Shown here: positions 22,147-32,095 of the stretch, piece by piece
Position numbering within the stretch: the stretch's first letter is position 1
Layout of the letters: every line of letters starts with the position of its first letter
Source of the DNA: Phycisphaerae bacterium
GTDB lineage: Bacteria > Planctomycetota > Phycisphaerae > UBA1845 > Fen-1342
Length of the DNA stretch: 64,000 bases
Assembly (NCBI GenBank): GCA_022072445.1
Contig: JAJVHV010000031.1
Span: 1-64,000 of the forward strand
Direction of reading: 5' to 3'
The notes under the pieces: model-generated
What the model saw: the letters and a program-made list of their open reading frames with translations, nothing else
What the model was told of the DNA's origin: nothing
Database searches by the model: none
Program-made: the position numbers and the translations under genes

Positions 22147-24816
22147 ATGACATGGGACCCCAAGCACGATATTGACCCGTTTGAGACCGCAGATTGGATT
22201 GAATCGATCGAGTCGGTGCACGCGCTGGCCGGCCCGGAGCGGGCGCGCTTTCTGATCGGCCGGATGCACGAGTGGGCCCGCAAGCGCGAAGTGGCGCTGC
22301 CATTCTCGGCCAACACGCCCTTCGTCAATACCATCCCGCTCGCGGCCGAGCCGCGTTTCCCTGGCGACCGGCGCATCGAACGCCGCATCAAGAGCTACGT
22401 CCGCTGGAACGCCATGGCGATGGTCGTTCGCGCCAATCGCAAGAACCCGGGCATCGGCGGGCACATCTCGACGTATGCGTCGGCGGCGACGCTGATCGAG
22501 ATCGGCTTCAATCACTTCTTTCGGGCGCACGGCGAGACGCAGCGCGGCGACCAGATTTTCTTCCAGGGCCACGCCTCGCCAGGAATCTACGCGCGGGCGT
22601 TTCTGGAAGGGCGGCTGTCGGTTCAGCAGCTCAAGAATTTCCGCCGCGAACTGGCCGAGGGTGGCGGGCTGTCGTCGTATCCGCACCCCTGGCTGATGCC
22701 GCAGTTCTGGGAATTCCCGACCGTCTCGATGGGTCTGGCGTCGCTGAGCGCGATCTACCAGGCGCGCTTCAATCGCTACCTGCACGACCGCGGGATGGTC
22801 GACACCAGCGGGCAGCGCGTCTGGGCGTTCCTGGGCGACGGCGAAACGGACGAGCCGGAGACGCTCGGTGCCATCACGCTGGCCTCGCGCGAGCAGCTCG
22901 ACAATCTGACGTTCGTCATCAATTGCAATCTCCAGCGGCTCGACGGCCCGGTGCGCGGCAACGGCAGCATCATTCAGGAGCTGGAGGCCGCTTTCCGCGG
23001 TGCCGGCTGGAACGTCATCAAGGTCATCTGGGGCAGCGACTGGGACCCGCTTTTCGCCGCCGACAAGGACGGCGTGCTCGTCCAGCGCATGAGCGAGACG
23101 GTCGACGGGCAGTGGCAGCGCTACACGGCGGAACCGGGCGGCTACGCCCGCGAGCACTTTTTCGGCAAGCATCCGGCGTTGGCGCGGCTGGTGGAGAACA
23201 TGTCGGACGAGCAGATTCAGAAGCTGCGCCTGGGCGGGCACGACCCGGAGAAGGTCTTCGCGGCCTACAAGTCCGCGACCGAGCACCAGGGCCAGCCGAC
23301 CGTCATTCTCGCGCGAACGATCAAGGGCTACGGCCTGGGCGAGGCCGGCGAAGGCAAGAACATTACGCATCAGCAGAAGAAGCTCAACGACGACGAGCTG
23401 AAGGCCTTCCGTGACCGCTTCGGCATCCCGGTCGCCGACAAGGACCTCAAGGAGACGCCCTTCTGCCGCTTCGAGCCGGGCAGCGAGGAGTACGAGTATC
23501 TGCTGGAGCGCCGCCGGGCATTGGGCGGATTTGTGCCACAGCGCAGCGTTCGCGCCCCGGCGCTGAAGGCCCCGCCGCGCGAAACATTCAAGGAGTTTTT
23601 TGCCGGCAGCGGGGACAAGGCCGCGTCGACGACGATGGTCTTCATGCGGATGCTGGCGCGGCTGCTGAGCGACAAGGAGATCGGGCGGCAGATCGTGCCG
23701 ATCGTACCGGACGAGGCCCGCACCTTCGGCATGGAGGCGCTGTTCCGGACGTACGGCATCTACGCGCACTCGGGCCAGCTCTACGAGCCGGTCGATTCGC
23801 ACTTGCTGCTTTCCTACCGCGAGGCCAAGAACGGGCAGATTCTCGAAGAGGGCATCACGGAAGCGGGCTCGATGGCCTCCTTCACCGCCGCCGGCACGGC
23901 CTACGCCACGCATGGCGTGAACATGATTCCGTTTTTCATCTACTACTCGATGTTCGGTTTCCAGCGGATCGGCGACAGCATCTGGGCCTGCGCCGACATG
24001 CGCGGCAGGGGCTTCCTGGTCGGCGGAACCGCCGGCCGTACGACGCTGAACGGCGAGGGGCTCCAGCATCAGGACGGCAACAGCCAACTGCTTGCCAGCG
24101 TCGTGCCGAGTCTGGTGACGTACGATCCGGCGTTCGCCTACGAGCTGGCGATCATCATCCAGGACGGCATCCGCCGGATGTACCAGGAGGGTGAGAGCGT
24201 CTTCTACTACATCACGGTGCACAACGAGACGTATGCCCAGCCGGCGATGCCGGCCGGCGTCGAGGAAGGCGTGCTGCGCGGGTTGTACAAGTATCGCGCC
24301 GCGGCCAAGACGCGCGGCCGTCCGCGCGTGCACCTGTTTGGCGCCGGATCACTGCTGCCGGAGGCGCTTCGTGCTCAGGAGATCCTCGACGCCAGCTTCA
24401 ACGTCGCGGCCGACGTCTGGAGCGCCACCAGCTACAACGAGCTTTATCGCGACGCGACCGCGGCCGATCGCTGGAACCTGCTGCACCCGGCGGAGAAGCC
24501 GCGCGTGCCGTATCTCTCCCAGGCGCTCGCGGCCGAGGCCTGGCCGGTCGTGGCGGTCTCAGACTACGTCAAGGCTGTACCGGCGCGGCTGGCGCCGTAT
24601 GCGCCCGCGGGGCTGCGCGCCCTGGGCACCGACGGTTTCGGCCGCAGCGACACGCGCGAGGGCCTGCGGCGCTTCTTCGAGGTCGACGCCGAGCACATCG
24701 CGCACGCGGCGCTGTTCGAGTTGGCGCGGCGTGGCGAATTCGACCGCGGCGACCTGACCGCCGCGCAGAAGACACTTGGCATCGATCCATCGAAGCCCGA
24801 ACCGCTGCGCAGCTGA
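22147..24816 (+). CDS. aceE: Pyruvate dehydrogenase E1 component (homodimeric type)
   Basis: An 889-aa protein, almost the length of E. coli AceE (887). It catalyses thiamine-diphosphate-dependent decarboxylation of pyruvate and acetylation of the E2 lipoyl group. The thiamine/Mg motif is GDGETDEPE near residue 229, closing with NCNLQRLDGPVRGNG near 259. Other signatures are ISTYASAATLIEIGFNHFFR, EGITEAGSMASFTAAGTAYA, and GGTAGRTTLNGEGLQHQDGN. ATG 22147 is chosen because similarity begins there (MTWDPKHDIDPFETADWIES). The E2 (aceF) and E3 (lpd) genes that usually follow are absent; the next gene is convergent, so the complex is encoded at scattered loci. Confidence 0.96.
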   Translation: MTWDPKHDIDPFETADWIESIESVHALAGPERARFLIGRMHEWARKREVALPFSANTPFVNTIPLAAEPRFPGDRRIERRIKSYVRWNAMAMVVRANRKNPGIGGHISTYASAATLIEIGFNHFFRAHGETQRGDQIFFQGHASPGIYARAFLEGRLSVQQLKNFRRELAEGGGLSSYPHPWLMPQFWEFPTVSMGLASLSAIYQARFNRYLHDRGMVDTSGQRVWAFLGDGETDEPETLGAITLASREQLDNLTFVINCNLQRLDGPVRGNGSIIQELEAAFRGAGWNVIKVIWGSDWDPLFAADKDGVLVQRMSETVDGQWQRYTAEPGGYAREHFFGKHPALARLVENMSDEQIQKLRLGGHDPEKVFAAYKSATEHQGQPTVILARTIKGYGLGEAGEGKNITHQQKKLNDDELKAFRDRFGIPVADKDLKETPFCRFEPGSEEYEYLLERRRALGGFVPQRSVRAPALKAPPRETFKEFFAGSGDKAASTTMVFMRMLARLLSDKEIGRQIVPIVPDEARTFGMEALFRTYGIYAHSGQLYEPVDSHLLLSYREAKNGQILEEGITEAGSMASFTAAGTAYATHGVNMIPFFIYYSMFGFQRIGDSIWACADMRGRGFLVGGTAGRTTLNGEGLQHQDGNSQLLASVVPSLVTYDPAFAYELAIIIQDGIRRMYQEGESVFYYITVHNETYAQPAMPAGVEEGVLRGLYKYRAAAKTRGRPRVHLFGAGSLLPEALRAQEILDASFNVAADVWSATSYNELYRDATAADRWNLLHPAEKPRVPYLSQALAAEAWPVVAVSDYVKAVPARLAPYAPAGLRALGTDGFGRSDTREGLRRFFEVDAEHIAHAALFELARRGEFDRGDLTAAQKTLGIDPSKPEPLRS

Positions 24817-24903
24817 AGCGGATGCGCGGTTGATGCGAACGGCGATTTCCGGCTGGGAGTGTGTTCGCGCGCCGCACAGTGCTGGTCGGGCGCCGATGCG
24901 GCG

Positions 24904-25860
24904 TTACGCAAACTGGTCGGCCGGAAAGAGCTGATCGACGCGGGCTTCGTCTTCAGCGGTGATGCTGAATCCGGCGGCGGCGACGTTTTCCTCGACCTGC
25001 GCGACGCGCGAGGCGCCGATGATCACGCTGGTGAGCGCCGGTCGCCGGAGCAGCCAGGCAATGGCGAACTGAGCCAGTGTCATGCCGTGACGCTGTGCGA
25101 GCGGACGAAGCTGCTCGGTGCGCTCGACGATTCGCGCGTCGAGCTCCTTCAGAAACGCGTTCATCTTGTCGTGGCTGGCGCGGCTGTCGCGCGGCTTGCC
25201 CGCCGCGTACTTGCCGGTCAGCAGGCCCTGCTTCAGCGGGCTCCACACGACCAGGCCGAGGCCGGCTTCCTGACAGGCCTGCCGAACGCCGTTGGTCTCG
25301 ACGCGCCGGGCGGCGATGCTGTATTCGGGCTGATTGGAGCAGGGGGGGCACGCGCCCAACCGGGCGGCGACGGCGCATGCCTGGCGGATGGCCTCGGCTG
25401 GCCACTCGCTGACGCCCCAGTAGAGAATCTTGCCCTGGCGGATCAGGTCGTCCATGGCGCGGACGAGCTCGAACATCTCGACGTCCGGGTCGAAGCGGTG
25501 GCACTGATACAGGTCGATGTATTCCGTCTGGAGCCGCGTGAGCGACGCATGGACGCTTTCGACCACGTGCTTGCGCGACAGCCCGCGATCGTTCGGCGCG
25601 TCGCTCATCGGAAAGTAGCACTTGGTCGCGATGACCAGTTCGCTGCGGCGAAACTCCTTCAACTCGCGCCCGCAGGTCGTCTCCGATGCGCCGCGCGCAT
25701 ACACGTCCGCCGTATCGAAGAAATTCACGCCCAGCTCGAACGCGCGGCGGATGCAGGCCCGCGCCACCGTGTCGTCAACGCCCGAGCCAAACGTGAGCCA
25801 GCTTCCCAGGCCGATTTCCGAGAGCCGGATACCGGCCGATCCGAGACGACGATAGTTCAT
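24904..25860 (-). CDS. Aldo/keto reductase (Kv-beta / YghZ-like)
   Basis: A 318-aa TIM-barrel NADPH-dependent oxidoreductase. The catalytic tetrad is visible as Asp49 and Tyr54 (FFDTADVY), Lys80 (VIATK) and His121 (YQCHRFDP). The C-terminal cofactor region includes SVIIGASRVAQVEENV. The NQPEYS segment and the VWSPLKQGLLTGKY strand are typical of the AKR6/7-like group related to potassium-channel beta subunits and YghZ. The physiological substrate is unknown; aldehydes or ketones are likely. GAGGAAC upstream of the ATG at 25860 supports the start. It converges with aceE without a clear terminator. Confidence 0.92.
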   Translation of the reverse strand: MNYRRLGSAGIRLSEIGLGSWLTFGSGVDDTVARACIRRAFELGVNFFDTADVYARGASETTCGRELKEFRRSELVIATKCYFPMSDAPNDRGLSRKHVVESVHASLTRLQTEYIDLYQCHRFDPDVEMFELVRAMDDLIRQGKILYWGVSEWPAEAIRQACAVAARLGACPPCSNQPEYSIAARRVETNGVRQACQEAGLGLVVWSPLKQGLLTGKYAAGKPRDSRASHDKMNAFLKELDARIVERTEQLRPLAQRHGMTLAQFAIAWLLRRPALTSVIIGASRVAQVEENVAAAGFSITAEDEARVDQLFPADQFA

Positions 25861-26064
25861 GCACGTTCCTCAGCGACGCGGTCGGTGCGCCGGTGAGGAT
25901 TGTAGCGGATAGAAAGGCCATGCCGCCGCCGCGGGCGATTTTGCCGAAACCGGGAAAAATTCGTGAGCGGCGGCGTGCTCCTGCGTTTGGAGGCTTGTGG
26001 TTCCAGAGCGGCGCTGAAACGCCGGGGGCGCCACGCAAACGCATGACAGGCGAGGAATCGGATC

Positions 26065-27471
26065 ATGGGTCGAAGCGGGTTTTGCAGGATCGGACTGTTC
26101 GCCGTGCTGACTGGGGCGGCGGGTGCGTCGGGTCAGGTTACGCTGGACCAGGCGTACGACACCGGGGGCGCCGGCCGGGGCCGAACCATCACGGCGGACG
26201 CGGGGATGGTGAGCATTCTTGGGAATGGCGGTTTGGGCAACGGCGGCTTGTGCGTTGAGAGCAACGTGGGGATCGGCAGTTTCGGGATCATGCTCCCGAG
26301 CTATTCGCTGCACATCCAGCATGCGCAGGGGATCATCAACGTCACGAGCACGGCCCGCGTGAATGGCTCGTCGCTCGACCTGCGCAATAACACCGCGTCG
26401 CCAGCGCTGCTCGGGTCGGTGAATTTTCTCAATGCGGCCGCCAGCCCGGTTGGGAGCATCAAGTACAGCGGGCAGAACGCGCTGACGTTTACGACGAACT
26501 CGTCGGAACGTGTGCGGATCGACGCCGCCGGCAACGTGGGCGTCGGCACGGCGACGCCCGAGGCGAGACTCGATCTGCGCGGTCACCTGATCGTCGACGC
26601 CGGCGATCATCCGCGGTTCTTCACCGGTCGCGGAACGGGCGAACTGAATCGCTACTTGCAGCTTCTGAACAGCCCCAGCGCGGCATCGGCCTCGGGTCTG
26701 AAGGCCGGCGGCGTGCTGGTGGCGGACAGCTATGCGTTCGCGAACCCGGGGAAGAACGAACTGGTGGTCAAAGGGCGCGTGGGCGTGGGCATCGGCACGC
26801 CGAGCACCGCGGCCGCGCTGCACCTGACGGGCAGTTCTGGTCCACCAAGCTGGCTGAACGCGACCGACAACGGGCTGCTGCTGGGTTCAGCGGGGACGGC
26901 GAACTACAAGTGGATTCAGAGCTATGGCGGCGCGCTCTGCCTGAACGCGGTCGGCAACAACGTCGGTATCGGCACGACGAATCCGACCGCGACACTTGAC
27001 GTCGCCGGCCGCGTCAAGTGCGACGTGCTGGAAATCCGCGGCGGGAGCGACCTGTCGGAGCAGTTTGACGTTTCCAGCGCGGGCGACGCCGGCGTCGAGC
27101 CCGGCATGGTTGTGTCGATTGACCCGGCCCGGGCCGGCAAGCTGGTCGTCAGCCGCCAGGCGTATGACCGCAAGGTTGCGGGCATCATCAGCGGGGCCGA
27201 CGGCATCAAGCCCGGCATGGTGATGGGGCAGCAGGGCAGCATCGCCGACGGGCAGCACCCGGTCGCGCTCAGCGGCCGCGTCTGGGTCCGATGCGACAGC
27301 ACCCATGGGGCGATCGAGGCCGGCGACATGCTGACGACCTCCGCCATCCCCGGTCACGCGATGCGTGTGGATGACATGATGGCGGCGCAGGGTGCGATCA
27401 TCGGCAAGGCGATGAGCGCCCTTTCCAGCGGGCAGCGCGGCATGGTCCTGGTCCTGGTCAATCTGCAATAA
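26065..27471 (+). CDS. Exported tail-fibre-like protein with VGIGT repeats and shared C-terminal domain
   Basis: A 468-aa protein with signal peptide (GLFAVLTGAAGASGQ). The middle has repeated beta motifs of the kind NVGVGTATPEARLDLRG, VGVGIGTPSTAALHLTG-like, and NVGIGTTNPTATLDVAG, seen in phage tail fibres and bacterial surface adhesins that form triple beta-helices. The last ~155 residues (from VLEIRGGSDLSEQF through GMVVSIDP, DRKVAGIISG, GMVMGQQG, HPVALSGRVWVRCD, GDMLTTSAIPGHAM to VLVLVNLQ) form a domain shared nearly motif-for-motif with the protein at 34005-36497. No phage genes are nearby, so this is a cell-surface protein. It lies 50 bases upstream of the C10 peptidase in the same direction. 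Confidence 0.7.
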   Translation: MGRSGFCRIGLFAVLTGAAGASGQVTLDQAYDTGGAGRGRTITADAGMVSILGNGGLGNGGLCVESNVGIGSFGIMLPSYSLHIQHAQGIINVTSTARVNGSSLDLRNNTASPALLGSVNFLNAAASPVGSIKYSGQNALTFTTNSSERVRIDAAGNVGVGTATPEARLDLRGHLIVDAGDHPRFFTGRGTGELNRYLQLLNSPSAASASGLKAGGVLVADSYAFANPGKNELVVKGRVGVGIGTPSTAAALHLTGSSGPPSWLNATDNGLLLGSAGTANYKWIQSYGGALCLNAVGNNVGIGTTNPTATLDVAGRVKCDVLEIRGGSDLSEQFDVSSAGDAGVEPGMVVSIDPARAGKLVVSRQAYDRKVAGIISGADGIKPGMVMGQQGSIADGQHPVALSGRVWVRCDSTHGAIEAGDMLTTSAIPGHAMRVDDMMAAQGAIIGKAMSALSSGQRGMVLVLVNLQ

Positions 27472-27521
27472 CCCACGCTTTCGAGCGACGTGGAGCCCGC
27501 CTCCACGCAAGGAGACCGCAC

Positions 27522-29168
27522 ATGCTCGGCACGATTATTCAACGATCGACTTCTGTACGGCTGGCAGTGGGAACTGTGTTGGTGCTGGCAGCCACTTCGT
27601 ACGCGGGCGATCGGAGCGAAGCGGAAGTCCGGTCGGCGGTGGAGACCTGGGTCCGTCGTGAGGCGGCCGTACCGCGTCCCGACGCCCGGATCGAGATGAT
27701 GGAGCCGTACGTCGTGGGCGACCGGGTCGTGGCGTACATCGCGCACCTGGGCGGTGGCGGATTCTGCCTGTGCGGCGCCGACGATCGCCTCTTGCCTGTC
27801 TATTTCTACGCTCCGGAAGGAACGTACGACGCCGACAACGAAATGTGCCGTTTCCTGCTCGACGAAGTCGCCGGACGGGCGATCGCCTTGAGATCCGGCG
27901 ACCTGTCGCGCCGCATCGTGGCGGGGCAGACCGACGCGCTCGCCCGACGGGCAGTGCGCTGGGCCGACCTGATCGCCGGCGGCGACGGCGACGACGGTCA
28001 GTCGAGGGTCAGCGCTCCGGAAAGGGTCGTGCTGCCGCTGACCAGCAACTGGCACCAGAACTCGCCCTACCACGACCAGTGTCCGTTGCTGGGTGCTGAC
28101 CGCGTCAAGGTCGGGTGCGGCGCGACCGCGGCGGCGCAGGTCATGTACTACTGGCAGTGGCCGCCACAGGGCGAGGATGAGCAGGAACACTGCTACGAGT
28201 TTCGCTGGTCGTGGAACTGGGTCAGCGTGCCGCTGGCGAGCGACCCGGGCGGGCTGTCCGGCGATCCGTGGACCGACCGGCTGCGCTACAACGCGGGCAC
28301 GCGCTGCCTCGAGATGAAGGGCTTCTGGGACGACAGCCTGCTCAAGGAGGCGCACAAGATTCACGACAGTGGTATCTGCAATGAGCCGTACACGGTCGGA
28401 TGCGAGTTGTATGACCCGAACCACGCGTTTCATCTCGCGCTGTTCGAGCTGTGGGATGAGCTGGACGAATACTCCGAATGCGACGAGATCGACTTTTCGC
28501 GGCAGACGTACAACTGGGCGCTCATGCGCGACGAGTTTGTCGATCCGAACGACCCGAGCGAGACCGCCGGCCGCCGGGAAGTCGCCAAACTCTGCCATCA
28601 CCTGGGCGTGGCGATCGAAATGGACTGGGGCGTGGATGAATCGTCCACGCTGATCGGCGACGTCAGCGGAGCGATGCAGGACTTCTTCCGCTACGACAAC
28701 GACGAGAGCTGGGGCCTGTGGTTCGACAGCGATGTCACTGAGGAGCTGCGCTTCGGGCGGCCCGTGATTGCGTCAGGGCTCTCGCCGGCCCACATCTGCG
28801 TGGTGCACGGCTTCTGCACCGGCGGTGAGGAGATTCAGTATCTGATGAACCTCGGCTGGGGGGATAAGCCCGGCGACTCGATCCGCAACGGCTGGCACCT
28901 GCTCGACGACGTGTTCAAGGGCTGGCCCGAGGGGCAGATCACCGGCATCGCGCCGCGCGACGTGGTCCGCTTCGTGGGCAACGGCCAGTTCGCGGGCGAT
29001 GGGACGCCGGATGCGCCGTATAACTCGCTCGTCGCTGCGGAGCATGACGCGCCCGCGGGTACGGAGCTGATTCTGCGTGCCAACACGACGTTCTCAGTCG
29101 GTTCCGGTGGAGTCGTGCTGACTCATCCGATGCAGTTGAGTGCTCCCGGCATCGTCATCCAGCGCTGA
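27522..29168 (+). CDS. Secreted C10-family (streptopain-like) cysteine peptidase with beta-helix-like tail
   Basis: A 548-aa exported protein (leader through VLVLAATSYAG). A propeptide precedes the catalytic part. The active-site Cys199 is in KVGCGATAAAQVMYYWQWP, the C10 signature. His424 is in PAHICVVHGF, followed by YLMNLGWGDKPGDSIRNGWH, the usual C10 end of the catalytic domain. A ~60-residue insertion of acidic sequence lies between them. The last ~65 residues (GDGTPDAPYNSLVAA, GTELILRA, LSAPGIVIQR) resemble the tails of the BNR and M23 proteins just downstream. AAGGAG supports the start. It probably degrades extracellular protein, or processes its neighbours (inference). Confidence 0.82.
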   Translation: MLGTIIQRSTSVRLAVGTVLVLAATSYAGDRSEAEVRSAVETWVRREAAVPRPDARIEMMEPYVVGDRVVAYIAHLGGGGFCLCGADDRLLPVYFYAPEGTYDADNEMCRFLLDEVAGRAIALRSGDLSRRIVAGQTDALARRAVRWADLIAGGDGDDGQSRVSAPERVVLPLTSNWHQNSPYHDQCPLLGADRVKVGCGATAAAQVMYYWQWPPQGEDEQEHCYEFRWSWNWVSVPLASDPGGLSGDPWTDRLRYNAGTRCLEMKGFWDDSLLKEAHKIHDSGICNEPYTVGCELYDPNHAFHLALFELWDELDEYSECDEIDFSRQTYNWALMRDEFVDPNDPSETAGRREVAKLCHHLGVAIEMDWGVDESSTLIGDVSGAMQDFFRYDNDESWGLWFDSDVTEELRFGRPVIASGLSPAHICVVHGFCTGGEEIQYLMNLGWGDKPGDSIRNGWHLLDDVFKGWPEGQITGIAPRDVVRFVGNGQFAGDGTPDAPYNSLVAAEHDAPAGTELILRANTTFSVGSGGVVLTHPMQLSAPGIVIQR

Positions 29169-29221
29169 AGCCGGGAAGGTCGAAGCAATCGACTCCGCAG
29201 GGGCTGCATGCACGGCCAAGC

Positions 29222-32011
29222 TCAGTGAATCCGCACGGCGCCGCCGGTGGCCACGACGCGGCCGCGCTTGAAGAAGCGCGTGGTGCCGCTCTCGTCGTAG
29301 TCGGCGGACTCGATCGACAGCAGCGTGCCGTGGCCCGCGGCGCTGATTCCCTCGCTGACGGTGTTGAAGGGGTTGGGTTGCGTGCCGTCCTCGGCGCCAT
29401 TGTTGGCCTTGTCGATGTAGACCGCACCGCGCGTGCGCGTGCGGTACATGCCGCGGCCGAAGGTCGCCGCGACGAGCGTTTCGTCGCCCTGCCAGAACAG
29501 CTCAGACACCTCGACGTTCACCGGTCCGTCGTTGTCGACGTTTCCGAAACGCGGGGTACGGTTCCAGTTCAGCCCTTTGTCCTCGGAGACCAGCACACCC
29601 AGGTCGGTCCCGATGTAGATGAGATTGTCGTTCAGCGGGTGAAAGCGGATCGAACCCACGTGAATCGCGGGCAACGTGTTCTCGCCGCTGCCGGTGCGCT
29701 GCTGCCACGTTGCGCCGGCGTCGTCGGTGAACCAGACGGTGTCGTACTGGTATCCGCCCAGCGTGACAAACACCTGGTCCGGATCCTGGGGGTTGATGGC
29801 GATGTCGGTTACGACGCGGTTGGGCAGCGGGCCGTTGGCGTCGACGTCGACCCACGAGAAGACGCTTCCGCCGTCGGTGCGCGAGATACGGCCGTCCTTG
29901 TAACCCACCCAGATGGTATTGGAGTGGCCTTTTGCAATGTCGATCGCCGAGCAGAACGGATCGCCGCTGACCGGTGGGCGGATCGAGAACCAGGAGGACG
30001 CGGCGTCGACCGTGAGCCAGATGCTCGATCCGCCGGCGATAAGCCGGTTCGGGTTGTTGGGGTCCATTGAGAAGGGAGGGATGAAGTCGGCTCGGGTCTT
30101 GTCGCCCGCGTCGCCGAGGCCGAAGCCCTCGCTGCAATCCGTGAAGGTCTGGCCGAAGTTGGTGCTTTTCTTGATCGCAAGGTACTGAATCTCGGCGTAC
30201 TGGATGGCGGGATTCTCATGGTTGATCGCGGCCCAGCCTCCGTCGCCGCGGAACGCGATGTGCCAGGCATCGGCGCCCTCCTCGGCCCAGTAGCGCGGCG
30301 AGCTGTTGTCCTGCGTGCCGCCGAGCATGAACGTGCCGGTTGGTTCCGTGGCGCCGGCATAGAACTGGGTGATGCCGAGGCCGCGATTGAGATTGCCCCA
30401 ACCGCTGGTCAGGCTGACGGTATAGATGTCGGGGGTCATGTACACGCCGCCGTCGCAGCCGAAGTAGACGCGGCGATTGCCCGGACCGTAGCTGGGGATT
30501 TCGACGATCATGTGATGATCGGGGTGGATCGACACGCCGGAGAGATACTCGGTCCGATCGCTGATCTGTGTGATCGTGACGCCGGCGTCGGCGCTGCGCC
30601 ACAGTTCGATGCCGCCGACGACGACCAGGTTCGCGTCATCCGGCGCGGCCCAGATGATGTTGTCGTAGCCGCCCTGGGTCCCGAGATAGTCAGGCGTGGA
30701 CTTGGTGTTATTGCGAATGGTGAACGACGCGCCGTAGTCAGTGGAGCGCCAGATCGCGCCGCCGCCCGCGTCCATCGAGGCCCACGCGGTGGTGCCGATG
30801 CCCCAGGTGACTTCGACGCGGCCGCCCCGCAGCAGCGCGGCTGCTTCGTTCTTGGCATGGCTGTTCGCGAGGTCCGAGACCTTGAGCGTGTCGGCGTCGA
30901 CGACTTCAGCCACGCTCACCGTCTCAGCGTTGCCGCCGCTCCCGACGCGGATGCTGTCGCCGGCAACGCATCCGCCGGTGTCGAAGACGTGCAGGGTGTC
31001 GTCGTCGGCGTTGCCGTCGGCCGACGTCGCGACGCGGACGGTGGTAGAGAACAGCGTGCCGGAAAAGGCCGACGTTGACCACGTCAGGCCGCCGTCGCTG
31101 GAGTAGAGGATGTCGCCGTTCCAGCGGCCCGCGATCGCCCGCGAGCCGCTTGTGGGATGAAATTTCACGTCGGAGCAATTGTCAGTAGTCATCTGGTCGA
31201 ACGTCTCGCCTCGATCGGCGCTGCGCCAGATGCCGGTCTTGGTGGCCATCAGGATGACGTTTCCGTTGGTCGGACTGACGGCGACGCGCTGGATGAAGGC
31301 GAAACCGTCGCCGGGGCCGGGGACGATCAGCTCGGTGCCGGGAACCAGCGCCCAGGTGACGCCGCGATCCTCCGAGCGGAACAGGCCGGCGCCCGGCAGA
31401 CCGTTCCACCAGTGTCCTTCGCCCGTTCCGGCGTAGATCACGTCGGGGTCGGTCGGGTCCTGAATCATGCAGCCGATGGCCAGGCTGGGCAGGAAGTCGT
31501 TGACGGGTGTCCAGGAGAATCCGGCGTCGTCGGAGCGCCACACGCCGCCGGAGACGCTTCCGATGAGCAGCGAGTCGTCGTCGAGAAAGACGATGCTGCG
31601 GACGCGTCCGCCGACGTTTCCGGGGCCGAGGTATTCCCAGCTCCAGATTCCGCCGTCGGCAATGCCGCCCTCGCCGCCGTCGAGCGCGTCGGCGTGCAGC
31701 TCCGGAACGGCCTGCATCTCGCGCCAGGCGCGTTGCAGCGCGTCGCTGCGGATCGTCCCATCGTCGTCGAGCCTGCGGCTGCGGCGGTAGTCGAGCGCGA
31801 GCCGACCGCCGGTGGCTTCACGGCCGGGCGTGGGCTCGCCGGCGCCGCCGATGCGGGCCGGCGCGATCGTCACTGAATCTGCCGGCGCATGTGCGTGGCG
31901 CTCAACGGTCGCGCGCTGCGTCTGTGCGCGGCAGCCGCCGAGCGCGGCGACGATGAGCATGGCGTACAGGCAGGTTGCCGCGGGCCGGCGCGTCGACTTC
32001 GATGCGTGCAT
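29222..32011 (-). CDS. Lipoprotein with BNR/VPS10-sortilin-like beta-propeller
   Basis: A 929-aa lipoprotein (lipobox VAALGGC, Cys27). From ~residue 125 it carries many sialidase-type Asp-box/BNR repeats (SVSGGVWRSDDAGFSWTPVN, GAGLFRSEDRGVTWALV, GIWRSADRGETF, ILYSSDGGLTWS, VLVSEDKGLNWNRTP), giving a sortilin-type multi-bladed propeller. No sialidase catalytic residues were recognised, so binding is likelier than hydrolysis. The last ~65 residues (VYIDKANNGAEDGTQPNPFN to VVATGGAVRIH) are nearly the same as the end of the neighbouring M23 peptidase, a shared C-terminal module. It lies 84 bases downstream of that gene in the same direction. Confidence 0.8.
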   Translation of the reverse strand: MHASKSTRRPAATCLYAMLIVAALGGCRAQTQRATVERHAHAPADSVTIAPARIGGAGEPTPGREATGGRLALDYRRSRRLDDDGTIRSDALQRAWREMQAVPELHADALDGGEGGIADGGIWSWEYLGPGNVGGRVRSIVFLDDDSLLIGSVSGGVWRSDDAGFSWTPVNDFLPSLAIGCMIQDPTDPDVIYAGTGEGHWWNGLPGAGLFRSEDRGVTWALVPGTELIVPGPGDGFAFIQRVAVSPTNGNVILMATKTGIWRSADRGETFDQMTTDNCSDVKFHPTSGSRAIAGRWNGDILYSSDGGLTWSTSAFSGTLFSTTVRVATSADGNADDDTLHVFDTGGCVAGDSIRVGSGGNAETVSVAEVVDADTLKVSDLANSHAKNEAAALLRGGRVEVTWGIGTTAWASMDAGGGAIWRSTDYGASFTIRNNTKSTPDYLGTQGGYDNIIWAAPDDANLVVVGGIELWRSADAGVTITQISDRTEYLSGVSIHPDHHMIVEIPSYGPGNRRVYFGCDGGVYMTPDIYTVSLTSGWGNLNRGLGITQFYAGATEPTGTFMLGGTQDNSSPRYWAEEGADAWHIAFRGDGGWAAINHENPAIQYAEIQYLAIKKSTNFGQTFTDCSEGFGLGDAGDKTRADFIPPFSMDPNNPNRLIAGGSSIWLTVDAASSWFSIRPPVSGDPFCSAIDIAKGHSNTIWVGYKDGRISRTDGGSVFSWVDVDANGPLPNRVVTDIAINPQDPDQVFVTLGGYQYDTVWFTDDAGATWQQRTGSGENTLPAIHVGSIRFHPLNDNLIYIGTDLGVLVSEDKGLNWNRTPRFGNVDNDGPVNVEVSELFWQGDETLVAATFGRGMYRTRTRGAVYIDKANNGAEDGTQPNPFNTVSEGISAAGHGTLLSIESADYDESGTTRFFKRGRVVATGGAVRIH

Positions 32012-32095
32012 GTGTATGACCTCATGGGTAAACGTTGGCAGTCATCCTTCGCGCTGCTCGCCGCCTGACGCGTGGCGAGCGCGGCGCATCGGCGA

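Noticed and set aside
24817-24903. Terminator between aceE and the aldo/keto reductase gene
   Set aside because: No stable inverted repeat or T-tract could be found in the 87-base gap.
29222-32011. Sialidase
   Set aside because: BNR/Asp-box repeats are present, but the Arg triad and the catalytic Tyr/Glu arrangement could not be recognised; the repeat pattern fits a sortilin-like propeller.
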